In this document: positions 1 to 8,145 of the stretch, piece by piece | Numbering within the stretch: position 1 is the first letter of the stretch | How the letters are laid out: every line of letters starts with the position of its first letter | Notes under the pieces: model-generated | Database searches by the model: none | Told to the model about the DNA's origin: nothing | What the model saw: the letters and a program-made list of their open reading frames with translations, nothing else | DNA from: an uncultured Pseudomonadales bacterium | GTDB taxonomy: Bacteria > Pseudomonadota > Gammaproteobacteria > Pseudomonadales > Azotimanducaceae | NCBI GenBank assembly: GCA_958296195.1 | Contig: OY282455.1 | Location: 992,001-1,056,000, forward strand | Direction of reading: 5' to 3' | Length of the DNA: 64,000 nucleotides | Program-made: the position numbers and the translations under genes

Positions 1-99
1 CAGGTCGCCGAGTTTGGTGGCGACGTAAAGGCAGGTTTCCCGCACGAGGTCGGTGTAGCCGCCTGCATAGCCCTCGGCTGTGGTCGGTTTGCTAGTCAT
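1..99 (-). CDS. Start of a gene coupled to the AbiEi-like gene (partial, runs off left edge)
   Basis: Only the first 33 residues are in the window (beginning MTSKPTTAEGY). Its ATG (99..97) lies inside the last codons of the upstream gene, whose TAG stop is at 94..92, so the two are translationally coupled. This short overlap is the usual layout of AbiEi/AbiEii pairs, so the product is probably the nucleotidyltransferase-type toxin partner (AbiEii/AbiGii family). No nucleotidyltransferase motif falls in the visible part, so the identity is inferred from context only. Confidence 0.55.
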   Translation of the reverse strand, partial: MTSKPTTAEGYAGGYTDLVRETCLYVATKLGDL

Positions 100-1180
100 C
101 GGTGTGCCATCGCAGATATTCGCTCCTGAGTTCCTGGGCAACGTCTTTGGCCCTTTCAGGATGCGCGTGAAGATCAAGATAGATCTGGACCGGATGAACG
201 CAACGAATGCCGTTGTGGGTCGCGGCACCGTGAAACACGCCCGCGTCGTTTGGGGCGATGAACCAGACATTGGCGCCGCGGTCGTCCTCATGGAATGACA
301 TTTCCGCGAGCAGGTCGGGGGAAATGGGCTGCTGGTGGTAGAGGCTGACGATTCGAAAGCCAGCGAAGTGGTTCAAGCTCCAAGCCGCTGCAAGGCCGGT
401 GGCCGCGCAGGGGATGGAGGCTCTTTCCAGGTCCCTGCTCAACTGCCACAGCAGCGCTTCTCCGGAACGCGCCGGGATGTGCCCACGCAAGAAGCCGTGC
501 TTTCTGAATTTGTAGTCATTGAGCCAAGCGTCAAGCAGCAGATTCGGGTCTGGGGCGCGAATGCGCAGTTCGTTGTCCCGGACGATCAGCCCGTCCTCCT
601 CGAGTTTGCCGACTAGGCGGCTGGCGTGGCCTTCATCCATGCCGATGGCTTGGGCCACTTGGCGCTGCGTGAAGCATTCGGCTGGATGCATGAGCAGCCA
701 CCTGGCGATGCGGGAGCTCTTCGGCGCAAACGCCGAAGCCGGCCGCCCAAGCCGTTTGTATTTGTTGGGCTTGCCGTCTATCAGGATTTTGAGCCCTTGC
801 GCATAGATCCGTGCGTTGCCCGAAAGGTCCAGCCATCCAACGTCTCGCTCTGCGCAGAGCCGGCGGCCGGCCTCACCCATAAACGGCGTCACCACCAAAG
901 GAACAATTATGGAACCGAAGGGAAGGGCAGCCACATCATCAGCATGGCGACTTCTTTCAATTTCCGCGACGAAGCGGCGAACCTGATCAAGAGCCGTGGT
1001 GACCAATCTCGGCGACCCATAACTTTTCCACTCCACCACGAAGAGGAAGGGGCCGGCCTGCAACAGGGCATCCACTGAGCTGCCCCGCCGCAAAGGGAGT
1101 TTTTGGCAGCCCGTGTCAGTCAGTTGGGCAAGACGCTCGATGGTCTCGCAGATCGCTTCTTGTTCGGTAGGTGCTTTCAT
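92..1180 (-). CDS. AbiEi-family type IV antitoxin / transcriptional regulator
   Basis: A 362-residue protein with the architecture of the AbiEi antitoxins of type IV toxin-antitoxin or abortive-infection systems. The N-terminal half (about 1-150) resembles a nuclease-like fold, with an 'FVVEWKSYG' strand and 'GWLDLSGNARI'. A winged helix-turn-helix follows at about 160-210 ('FTQRQVAQAIGMDEGHASRL'), and the C-terminal AbiEi domain runs to the end. In this family the antitoxin represses its own operon through the HTH and counteracts the toxin without binding it. It overlaps the next gene leftward by a few bases. The ATG at 1180 is almost directly under a good promoter (1189-1219), so the message would be nearly leaderless. 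The family assignment is fairly sure; phage defence activity is an inference. Confidence 0.8.
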   Translation of the reverse strand: MKAPTEQEAICETIERLAQLTDTGCQKLPLRRGSSVDALLQAGPFLFVVEWKSYGSPRLVTTALDQVRRFVAEIERSRHADDVAALPFGSIIVPLVVTPFMGEAGRRLCAERDVGWLDLSGNARIYAQGLKILIDGKPNKYKRLGRPASAFAPKSSRIARWLLMHPAECFTQRQVAQAIGMDEGHASRLVGKLEEDGLIVRDNELRIRAPDPNLLLDAWLNDYKFRKHGFLRGHIPARSGEALLWQLSRDLERASIPCAATGLAAAWSLNHFAGFRIVSLYHQQPISPDLLAEMSFHEDDRGANVWFIAPNDAGVFHGAATHNGIRCVHPVQIYLDLHAHPERAKDVAQELRSEYLRWHTDD

Positions 1181-1188
1181 TGGTTGAA

Positions 1189-1219
1189 TAAATAACAGGG
1201 TTTGACCAATCGGTCAAAC
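1189..1219 (-). promoter_or_regulatory. Promoter and operator of the AbiEi-like gene
   Basis: On the minus strand, TTGACC (1217..1212), a 17-base spacer and TATTTA (1194..1189) form a sigma70-type promoter ending about 8 bases before the ATG. A perfect inverted repeat GTTTGACC-aatc-GGTCAAAC (1200-1219) covers the -35 box, a fitting site for autorepression. Read directly from the sequence; function is inferred. Confidence 0.6.
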
Positions 1220-1793
1220 TGAGTTTTTTAGTCAATTCCCTTCGCCCAAGAGACTAACGCCCTTTCTGGATTTCATTGATGACCACCACCGTCTTGTGCG
1301 GCGCCAACGCCTCGCGGATCAACCCCAGATTCCGGGAAAGCCGCACAAAAGGCTTGGTCGTACAGGCTGTACGTTGGAAAATCGTCCAATTGCCGCCGGA
1401 CTGGTGCTGATTGGTGTTGGAGTTGTCAATCATCAAGACAAAATTAGCGGCGAAGGTGTCCATAGCAAACGGAAGAACCCGTCACGACGCCCATTGCCAC
1501 GAAATGACGCGATCATGGCGCCCGGTTGCCCCGCCGCGTTAGAATCGATGCGTGGACAGCGCACAATCAGTAACCAGCACGGCATCCGATGGGGCGGGCC
1601 AACGGATCGACCGGCAGGCGAGGGATTCCGGGCCCGGTCTATCGTCACCCGCGCTAGAGTTCCCCGGTTGCACACCCCAGCACCTCGGGCGCTCTGAACT
1701 GGAGACCTACGATGGCCCCAGGAGTTCTGGGATGCCCGCACCGCCCACCAAACGATCAAGCAGCCTTGGGCCCGCTCAACCAACTGGTGAGAT
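1220..1793. other. Intergenic stretch without a convincing gene
   Basis: About 570 bases between the AbiEi-like gene and the transporter. The only notable frame is a 69-codon one at 1463..1254 (minus), ending 'VVVINEIQKGR' and containing 'LMIDNSNT'. It could be the tail of a lost P-loop protein, but this is too weak to call. No terminator or repeat was recognised. Confidence 0.4.
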
Positions 1794-3326
1794 ATGCAAG
1801 CCAAGCCACAAATCGACAAGGTACTGTTTGGTGCCTCCGCCACACTGATTGCCGCCGCCTGCATTCCCATCGTCCTCGCGCCGGAGCGGGCATCGCAGGC
1901 CGTCACCGTCATTTATGATTTCATCGCCGGCAACTTTGGCCTGATCTACCAATGGATCACCCTGGCCGCGGCCGTGGTGCTGGGTGTGCTGGCGCTCGGC
2001 AAGTACGGTCACCGTCGCTTGGGCGGCCCACAGGCCCGCCCCGCCTATTCCACGCTGTCATGGATGGGTATGCTTTTTTGCGCCGGCATCGGCGCGGGGC
2101 TTTTGTATTGGGCGCCGATCGAGTGGGCCTACTATCTGGAGAGCCCGCCCTTCGGCCTCGACTCCGAATCCGCCGAGGCGCGGGAATGGGCGGCCACCTA
2201 CGGCATCTTCCACTGGGGCTTCTCGGCCTGGTGCCTCTACTGCCTGCCGGTGGTCGCCATCGCCTATCCCTACTATCAGCGCAACATTCCACATTTGCGC
2301 CTGTCCACATCGCTGGCCGGGCTCGCGGGTGACGATGTCGCCCAGCGGCCGCTCGGCCGCATGGTGGATTTCGTCTTCATCATCGCCCTAGTCGGCGGCA
2401 CGGGCACCTCCCTCGGGCTGGCAATCCCCATGATCGGGGCTTGCGCCAGCGCTCTGCTCGACATCGCCGAGTCCCGAGCCATGGATGTGATAACGGCATT
2501 CATCGCCGTGCTCATGTTTGCGTTCAGCGTTTATATGGGACTAGACAAGGGCATCAAGCGCTTCAGCGATGTCAACGTTGCCCTGGCCGGCCTGTTCGCC
2601 GCGTTCGTCCTGTTGGCCGGCCCCACCCTCTTTTCCCTGAAGCTGGGCACCAACAGCTTGGGCTTGATGACCCAGGAAATCATCCGCCTGAACACCTGGA
2701 CAGACCCAATCCTGAACACCGGTTTCGTTGAGGACTGGAGTATTTTCTACTGGGCTTGGTGGCTGGCCTATGGCCCCTTTATGGGGCTCTTCGTCACCCG
2801 CATCTCCCGCGGCCGCACCTTGCGGCAACTGATATTCGGCATGGTCGGTTTCGGTACGCTGGGCTGTGCGCTGTTCTATATCGCGCTCGGCAACACGGCC
2901 ATGTGGATGGACTTGCAAGGCATCGTCCCCGTGCGCGACCTGGTCGCGTCCGGCCAGGCCGATACCGCCATCGCCGAGATCATGCAGGCGCTCCCCTGGC
3001 AACCCCTGCCGTTGATCGCCTTCATCGTCATGGCATTCATCTTCGTCGCCACCACCTACGACTCCGCGTCCTACTCCATCGCCGCCGCCGCCACACGACA
3101 CTTGCCCGCCGGCACCAACGCCGTACGCTGGCACCGGGTATTCTGGGCGTTCGCGCTGATTGTATTGCCCCTCGCCCTCATGGCGGTGGGCGGCCTGCGC
3201 GCCGTGCAGTCCGCGGTGTTGGTGGTGTCCCTGCCGGTGGTGGCCATAGCGGTGGCGATGATCGTCGCGTTGTTCATCGCGCTGCGATCCGATTCCGGAG
3301 AGCATCCACAAGGGAATTCCCATTGA
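1794..3326 (+). CDS. BCCT-family betaine/choline/carnitine transporter
   Basis: A 510-residue inner-membrane protein with about 12 hydrophobic segments, the normal size for the BCCT family, which imports trimethylammonium compounds (betaine, choline, carnitine) or DMSP using Na+ or H+. Diagnostic features are the glycine-rich 'GIGAGLLYWAPIEW' stretch in an early helix and the family signature 'DWSIFYWAWW' from about residue 314, part of the aromatic substrate cage. The short hydrophilic C-terminus lacks the long charged tail of osmosensing BetP-type members, so a catabolic uptake role is as likely as osmoprotection. It has no partner genes; fdxA follows after 72 bases. Substrate cannot be told from sequence alone. 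Confidence 0.92.
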   Translation: MQAKPQIDKVLFGASATLIAAACIPIVLAPERASQAVTVIYDFIAGNFGLIYQWITLAAAVVLGVLALGKYGHRRLGGPQARPAYSTLSWMGMLFCAGIGAGLLYWAPIEWAYYLESPPFGLDSESAEAREWAATYGIFHWGFSAWCLYCLPVVAIAYPYYQRNIPHLRLSTSLAGLAGDDVAQRPLGRMVDFVFIIALVGGTGTSLGLAIPMIGACASALLDIAESRAMDVITAFIAVLMFAFSVYMGLDKGIKRFSDVNVALAGLFAAFVLLAGPTLFSLKLGTNSLGLMTQEIIRLNTWTDPILNTGFVEDWSIFYWAWWLAYGPFMGLFVTRISRGRTLRQLIFGMVGFGTLGCALFYIALGNTAMWMDLQGIVPVRDLVASGQADTAIAEIMQALPWQPLPLIAFIVMAFIFVATTYDSASYSIAAAATRHLPAGTNAVRWHRVFWAFALIVLPLALMAVGGLRAVQSAVLVVSLPVVAIAVAMIVALFIALRSDSGEHPQGNSH

Positions 3327-3398
3327 TCATGCAAGGGGGTGTGTACATCTCCAAACGGCGGTAAAATTCCGCGCTTTCCAAGTTGGGAGGAGCAACCC

Positions 3399-3722
3399 AT
3401 GACCTTTGTGGTGGGCCAAGCCTGCATCAAGTGCAAGCTGACGGACTGCGTGGAAGTCTGCCCCGTTGACTGCTTTTATGAAGGCCCGAACATGCTGGTC
3501 ATTCACCCGGATGAGTGCATCGACTGCGCCCTTTGCGAGCCGGAATGCCCGGTGGAGGCCATTTTCTCCGAGGACGAGCTGCCGGAGGATCAGCAGGAGT
3601 TCCTGGACCTCAACCAACGCTTGGCGGAGGCGTGGCCCAACATCACCGAGCAACAGGACCCGCCGCCGGACTCGGACGACTGGCGCGAAGTCAAGGAGAA
3701 GCGCCATCTGCTCGAGGAATAA
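3399..3722 (+). CDS. fdxA: Seven-iron ferredoxin FdxA
   Basis: A 107-residue ferredoxin carrying one [3Fe-4S] and one [4Fe-4S] cluster, a cytoplasmic low-potential electron carrier. The cluster cysteines are visible: C9, C17, C21 and C25 with an extra C12, then C40-x2-C43-x2-C46-x3-C50-Pro. The acidic C-terminal extension (about 60-107) is typical of proteobacterial FdxA. The ATG at 3399 follows a GGGAGG ribosome site at 3385-3390; an in-frame upstream start would add 20 residues that are not part of the family. It is monocistronic here. Its electron partners are not obvious, though the coxSLM oxidoreductase lies further along. Confidence 0.95.
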   Translation: MTFVVGQACIKCKLTDCVEVCPVDCFYEGPNMLVIHPDECIDCALCEPECPVEAIFSEDELPEDQQEFLDLNQRLAEAWPNITEQQDPPPDSDDWREVKEKRHLLEE

Positions 3723-3829
3723 GGCCGCCGGAAAGCATCAGCTCCAGCTGGGAACCCCGTAGGCACCAACAAGCCCGCAATTCGGGGCGGTGCGCTGTCC
3801 TGCAAGCAGGCCAGGATTGGCTCAAGACT

Positions 3830-4612
3830 CTAGCGCAGCACCGACCTAGGGCTGATCGGCTCGCCGTTCTTGCGAATTTCAAAATGCAGGGCGCCCGCCG
3901 TGCGGCCGCCGCCGTTGATGGCGGCGATGGTTTGCCCAGCCTTGATGCGCTGTCCCTCCTTAACCGCCAAGGGCTGATTGACGCTGTAGGCGGAAAGATA
4001 TTGAGCGTTGTGCCGAACGATCACCAAACTCTCGTAACCGGCCAGCCCCGTCCCTGCATAAACCACTTCACCGTCGCCGACGCTGTAGATCTTGGCGCCG
4101 GACGGCATCATGAAGTCCAAGCCTTTGTTGACGCCGCCGTACTCCTTAACCACCGGGCTTGATGTGGGCCAACGCCAAGTCAGGCCGCCGACTTGGCTAG
4201 CCGAGGTGCGCCGCTCCTCCGGTTTGGGTTGGGGCGTCGCATGGCTTGGAGAGGGCTTCCGGGCGGACGGCCTGGCCGCAACGGCTTGGCCTCGCAAGCG
4301 CAGCTTCATGCCGGGGTATATCCGATAGGGTGGGCGCAGCCCGTTCAGCCGCGCCAAGGCGGCCACCGAAACCCCTGCACGGCGGCCGATTGCATAGAGC
4401 GTGTCGCCGCGTTTGACCCTGTAGGTAGCCCCCCGCACCGGCGCGGCGGCCCGCCGGCGTTCGCTGCGCGACCGAGCATCGGTTCTTGATCCGGCTTCAC
4501 CAGACCGCTCGGTCACCACCGGAATGCCGGGCGCGGCGCAACCGCCGACAGCGAGTGCAGCCAGAAACACTGCAAAGCCGGCGCCGACGCGAACGAGCAA
4601 CCAAAACCGCAT
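3830..4612 (-). CDS. nlpD: NlpD-like lipoprotein (LysM plus degenerate M23 domain)
   Basis: A 260-residue outer-membrane lipoprotein. The signal peptide ends in the lipobox 'LAVGGC' with Cys25 as the lipidation site. A LysM peptidoglycan-binding domain covers about 64-106 and an M23 (LytM) domain about 158-258. The M23 zinc site is broken as in E. coli NlpD: the usual H-x-G-x-D is 'NKGLDF', while 'LHFEIR' remains. Degenerate LytM proteins of this type do not cut peptidoglycan but activate the amidase AmiC during daughter-cell separation. The usual neighbours (surE, pcm, rpoS) are absent, so it is an isolated copy. The M23 motif changes support nlpD over an active endopeptidase. Confidence 0.88.
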   Translation of the reverse strand: MRFWLLVRVGAGFAVFLAALAVGGCAAPGIPVVTERSGEAGSRTDARSRSERRRAAAPVRGATYRVKRGDTLYAIGRRAGVSVAALARLNGLRPPYRIYPGMKLRLRGQAVAARPSARKPSPSHATPQPKPEERRTSASQVGGLTWRWPTSSPVVKEYGGVNKGLDFMMPSGAKIYSVGDGEVVYAGTGLAGYESLVIVRHNAQYLSAYSVNQPLAVKEGQRIKAGQTIAAINGGGRTAGALHFEIRKNGEPISPRSVLR

Positions 4613-4782
4613 ATCTCTTCAAACTGCAACAGGGCCGGCCGGAATTCTAACGGGTTTGCGTCGCCCACACCGCCGCCGATGGCTTGCCCCACCTGCACAG
4701 GCGGAGTGGGGACGCCCCGCGCAAACCACCCGTTCCGCTGGCGGCGGCAAGGGGCAAGCCGACCAGCCGATGTTTCCCCGGC

Positions 4783-5913
4783 CTAGAAGTCCCGCGGCAA
4801 GTAGGCGCGGGATTTCCAGTGAACGTAGTCACTGCGGAAACGTTGCTGAGACTCCAAAATGGCGTCGAAATCCGCGTCCTTGGCGGCTTCCTCGGCCAGA
4901 ACGCTCTCGGTAACCCGTTCTAGTTCGCGCAGCACTTCCTCCGGCAGGGTGCGCGCCTCAACCCCCGCTTCCGGGAAACCGGCGATCACGGCGCCCTGCA
5001 CGGCCTCGCTATGCGCCAAGTTGCGCAGCACCCCCGCCGTGCAGGCCGTCTCGATGAGCTTTTGATCGGCCTCCGCAATGCTGTGCCAAGCATCCAAGTT
5101 GACCACCATGTGCGAGGAGGTGGCCGGCTGGTGCCAACCCGGATAGTAGTTGAAGGGCGCCACCCGGTTGAAGCCCAAGGACTGATCGACGATGGGCAAG
5201 GCGTACTCGGTGGCGTCTATCGCGCCCTTCTCCAACGCCTGAAAGATCTCGCCGCCGGGCAGCATGGTCACCGATGCGCCGGCCCGCTCCATCACCTTGC
5301 CGCCGATGCCGGCGAAGCGGATCTTGAGGCCCCGCACGTCCTCAAGGCTCTCCACAGGCCGCCGAAACCAGCCGGCGGTCTCCGGCCCGGTGAGGCCGCA
5401 GAAGATGGCGTGGATGTTGCGTTTGGCGTAAAGCGCTTGACCGAGTTCTCGTCCGCCGGCCTCAAACCACCAAGCGGCGAACTCCCAAGGCTCTAGGCCG
5501 AAGGGAACCGCCCCGATCAGCGTCGCAGCCGGTATGCGGCCCTGATCGTAGCCCAACCAAGTGTAGCCGGCCTCCACCTTGCCCTCGCTCACCGCCTCCG
5601 TGATGCCCAAGGCCGGCACCACCTCGCCCGGCTCAAAGATGCGGATGTCGACGGCGCCGGATGAAGCGGAGCGAAGCGCGTCGGTCACATAGATGGGGTT
5701 GTCGCCCAGCACCGGCATGGTGGTCTGAAACGAGAGCGGCAGGCGCCAACGGATGCGCACTTCCTCCACCGCGTTGTCCCGTCCTCCAACCACTTCGCCT
5801 TCCGGCCCAACGCCACCCGGCGGGCGAATGGCCAAGGAAGCCAGCACCCCCACCGCAAAGGCGACCAAAACGGCGGCCAAGGCCGAAGCGTTGGTGATTT
5901 TGCTCTGGCTCAC
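4783..5913 (-). CDS. TRAP transporter substrate-binding protein, DctP family
   Basis: A 376-residue periplasmic solute-binding protein of the DctP/TakP type, which captures organic acids for a TRAP transporter. It starts with an uncleaved-looking hydrophobic segment (about 7-28). The family body includes 'SLEDVRGLKIRFAGIGGKVM' (helix and strand around the carboxylate-binding Arg) and 'GAIDATEYALPIVDQSLGF'. I chose the GTG at 5913 because it overlaps the TGA of the upstream hicB as GTGA; the ATG at 5973 would bury 20 codons in hicB. No DctQ/DctM membrane genes are adjacent, so its transporter must be elsewhere. Being the third gene of a hicAB transcript is unusual. Confidence 0.85.
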   Translation of the reverse strand: MSQSKITNASALAAVLVAFAVGVLASLAIRPPGGVGPEGEVVGGRDNAVEEVRIRWRLPLSFQTTMPVLGDNPIYVTDALRSASSGAVDIRIFEPGEVVPALGITEAVSEGKVEAGYTWLGYDQGRIPAATLIGAVPFGLEPWEFAAWWFEAGGRELGQALYAKRNIHAIFCGLTGPETAGWFRRPVESLEDVRGLKIRFAGIGGKVMERAGASVTMLPGGEIFQALEKGAIDATEYALPIVDQSLGFNRVAPFNYYPGWHQPATSSHMVVNLDAWHSIAEADQKLIETACTAGVLRNLAHSEAVQGAVIAGFPEAGVEARTLPEEVLRELERVTESVLAEEAAKDADFDAILESQQRFRSDYVHWKSRAYLPRDF

Positions 5914-6266
5914 TGGCCCGGCCCCCCTCCGGAAAACGATCCCGCGGTCTGCCGCAGCGCTTCCACAATCCACGAATTGATGCTGACGCCATTGGCCGCC
6001 GCCGCTGCAGCAACTGCTCCATGCAGTTCGGAGCCAAGGCGCAGGTTCAGTTTGCCGGAGAAGGGTTTTTTCGGTTCAACGCCGTCCTCCTTGCACCAAG
6101 CGAGGTACTCGTCTATGGAGTACACAAACTCACGGCGAAGTTGCTTGGCGTCCGTCGCCTCAAAGGTGGCGATGGGATAGGGGCCGCTGTTCACAACCCG
6201 CCCGTGCAGGACGTCGGCGGAGTCGTCAAACTCCACCGCCGCCACATATCCCTTGTGCTCCATCAT
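5910..6266 (-). CDS. hicB: HicB-family antitoxin
   Basis: A 118-residue HicB antitoxin of the long type: a partial RNase-H-like domain first ('YVAAVEFDDSADVLHGRVVN') and a ribbon-helix-helix DNA-binding tail ('KLNLRLGSELHGAVAAAAA... INSWIVEAL'). Such proteins neutralise the mRNA-cleaving HicA and repress the operon. Its ATG (6266) overlaps the hicA stop as ATGA, and its own TGA overlaps the GTG of the downstream TRAP binding-protein gene, so three genes are translationally chained. Product assignment is firm. Confidence 0.9.
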   Translation of the reverse strand: MMEHKGYVAAVEFDDSADVLHGRVVNSGPYPIATFEATDAKQLRREFVYSIDEYLAWCKEDGVEPKKPFSGKLNLRLGSELHGAVAAAAAANGVSINSWIVEALRQTAGSFSGGGPGQ

Positions 6267-6517
6267 GGCTGCACCCCCGCCGCCTTCAAGAAAGCGGCAA
6301 TGTCCCGAATGGTCTCACGGCTCACCAGCGGCGTTGGATGCGGCCGATGAACCACCGTTCTCTCCCCATTCTTCACCAACCCGACCCGAGGCCCGGAACG
6401 CACGACCACATCCACCCCTCTAGCCCAAAGCATCGCCTCAAGGTCGTCCCAGCGGATGTCCGGGGGCGTCGGCTTACCACAGACGCGCTTCAGGGTTTTG
6501 CGATGCTTGGCCCGCAT
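6263..6517 (-). CDS. hicA: HicA-family mRNA interferase toxin
   Basis: An 84-residue HicA-like protein starting MRAKHRKTLKRV, the family's usual start; an in-frame upstream ATG would add 17 atypical residues. The double-stranded-RNA-binding-like fold is seen in 'DIRWDDLEAMLWARGVDV', followed by 'VKNGERTVVHRPHP'. The usual 'GSH' catalytic motif is replaced by 'SGPRVG', as in the subgroup paired with long HicB, with His in HRPHP nearby. It precedes hicB by a 4-base ATGA overlap. Confidence 0.85.
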   Translation of the reverse strand: MRAKHRKTLKRVCGKPTPPDIRWDDLEAMLWARGVDVVVRSGPRVGLVKNGERTVVHRPHPTPLVSRETIRDIAAFLKAAGVQP

Positions 6518-6540
6518 GTCGTGCCGAAATCGAGATTGGC

Positions 6541-6568
6541 ACAGTACCGCTTCAAGTACCGAAATCAA
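6541..6568 (-). promoter_or_regulatory. Putative hicAB promoter with direct-repeat operator
   Basis: On the minus strand TTGATT (6568..6563), a 16-base spacer and TACTGT (6546..6541) form a possible promoter about 24 bases before hicA. Two copies of CGGTAC (6561..6556 and 6549..6544), spaced by 6 bases, lie in and beside the spacer and would suit the ribbon-helix-helix HicB. A third partial copy (TTCGGTA) is just upstream. Inference from motif reading. Confidence 0.4.
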
Positions 6569-6698
6569 AGGTTTTTACCGAACCCTTGGTCGGTTTCGTG
6601 AATGCCGTCGCCAACGGGTTTTGCATTCCCCGCCTTCTCTTGTAGAGTGCCGGACTTGCGCCGCCCACTTCGGCAGCGGCGCATGGGGAAGGGCATTC

Positions 6699-7826
6699 AT
6701 GCGGATTGGCGCACCCAAGGAAACCTGGCCGGGCGAACTGCGCACCGCGCTGACGCCGGCTGGCGTGAAGAAGCTGAAGGCGCTGGGCTTTGACATCGCG
6801 GTGGAGGCCGGCCTAGGCGCCGCCGCCGGCTATCTTGATGCCGACTACGCCGCGGTCGGGGCGGAAATACAGGCCGACGCGGCGCCGTTGCTCAAGGCCG
6901 CGGACATCGTGCTGCGGGTGCGCAAGCCGAGCGCCGCAGACGTTGCGTCGCTGCCAACTGGCGCGGTTCACGTCAGTTTCCTCGACCCGTTCAAGGAGAA
7001 GGATCTGGTCGCCAGCCTAGCCGCCCAAGGCGTCACCGCCATCTCCATGGAGATGATCCCGCGCACCACCAAGGCGCAGAAGATGGATGCGCTGTCCTCC
7101 CAGGCCAGCTTGGCCGGCTATGTCACCGTGATTCTGGCGGCCAGCCACAGCCGCAAGATTTTTCCCATGATGATGACCCCGGCCGGCACCATCGCCCCCA
7201 GCCGGGTGTTCGTCATCGGCGCCGGGGTGGCCGGCCTGCAGGCCATCGCCACCGCCAAGCGCCTCGGCGCCCGAGTGGAGGCCTTCGACACCCGCCCCGT
7301 AGTGGCGGAGCAGGTGCGCTCCCTAGGCGCCAAGTTCGTGGAAATCGATCTCGGCGAAATCGGCCAAACCGAGCAGGGCTACGCCAAGGAGCTGACGGCG
7401 GAGCAACTGGAGCTGCAAAAGGAGGGCCAAAAGCGGGTGATCGCCCAATCCGATGTGGTCATCACCACCGCCCAGGTGTTCGGCCGTCCGGCGCCGCGCA
7501 TCGTCAGCCGGGACATGATCGCCGGCATGGCCGCCGGCAGCGTCGTCGTCGATATGGCGGTGGAGAGCGGCGGCAATGTCGAGGGATCGGTGCAGAACGA
7601 AGTGGTCGAGGTGGATGGTGTGCAGGTCGTCGGCCTGGGCAACCTGCCCTCCGAGGTGTGCCGCCACGCCAGCGACATGTACTCCGCCAACTTGGTGAAC
7701 CTGCTGGAGGAGTTCTGGGATGCCGAAGCCGGTGCCCTGAACTTGGGCCCGGACAATGAAATCGCCGCCGGCTGCGTGCTCACCCGGGGCGGCGAAATCG
7801 TACACAACGCCATCAAGGACCTCTAA
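6699..7826 (+). CDS. pntAA: NAD(P) transhydrogenase subunit alpha, NAD-binding part
   Basis: A 375-residue domain I protein of the proton-translocating transhydrogenase, which transfers hydride between NADH and NADP+ driven by the proton gradient. The alanine-dehydrogenase-like fold is clear from 'MRIGAPKETWPGE' at the start, the Rossmann motif 'VIGAGVAGLQAIATAKRLGA' and 'EAFDTRPVVAEQVRSLGAKF'. The start at 6699 is set by the family N-terminus and a purine-rich GGGGAAGGG just upstream; the frame is open for 81 more codons without homology. It is followed after 13 bases by pntAB, and the operon is the split three-gene form. Confidence 0.97.
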   Translation: MRIGAPKETWPGELRTALTPAGVKKLKALGFDIAVEAGLGAAAGYLDADYAAVGAEIQADAAPLLKAADIVLRVRKPSAADVASLPTGAVHVSFLDPFKEKDLVASLAAQGVTAISMEMIPRTTKAQKMDALSSQASLAGYVTVILAASHSRKIFPMMMTPAGTIAPSRVFVIGAGVAGLQAIATAKRLGARVEAFDTRPVVAEQVRSLGAKFVEIDLGEIGQTEQGYAKELTAEQLELQKEGQKRVIAQSDVVITTAQVFGRPAPRIVSRDMIAGMAAGSVVVDMAVESGGNVEGSVQNEVVEVDGVQVVGLGNLPSEVCRHASDMYSANLVNLLEEFWDAEAGALNLGPDNEIAAGCVLTRGGEIVHNAIKDL

Positions 7827-7839
7827 CGGAGCCGAATCT

Positions 7840-8145
7840 ATGGAAGCGGTCTATCTCGCCTTTGTGTTGATACTGTCCATCTTCCTGGGCTTTGAACTGA
7901 TCTCCAAGGTGCCGGCCACCCTGCACACGCCGCTGATGTCCGGCGCCAACGCCATCTCCGGCGTCACCTTGGTGGGGGCGCTGACTTCCGCCGGGTCCGG
8001 CATGGACACAATGGCCTCTCTCTTGGGCGCCGTGGCGGTGACCTTCGCCACCATCAACGTGGTGGGCGGCTATTTGGTGACCAACCGAATGCTGAGCATG
8101 TTCAAGAAGAGGGAAAGCCCGAGTCAGCCGGGGGCGCCGGCGTGA
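7840..8145 (+). CDS. pntAB: NAD(P) transhydrogenase subunit alpha, membrane part
   Basis: A 101-residue inner-membrane protein with three hydrophobic segments, equal to the C-terminal membrane part of E. coli PntA. The conserved 'GFELISKVPATLHTPLMSGANAISGV' region forms part of the proton channel (read here in two pieces, around residues 19-44). It follows pntAA by 13 bases and its TGA overlaps the GTG of pntB. A separate small gene like this is typical of three-subunit transhydrogenases. Confidence 0.95.
   Translation: MEAVYLAFVLILSIFLGFELISKVPATLHTPLMSGANAISGVTLVGALTSAGSGMDTMASLLGAVAVTFATINVVGGYLVTNRMLSMFKKRESPSQPGAPA

Noticed and set aside
1254-1463. Minus-strand frame ending VVVINEIQKGR as a possible P-loop/zeta-toxin remnant
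   Set aside because: Only short suggestive strings, no Walker A, no start with a ribosome site and no neighbour that would support it.
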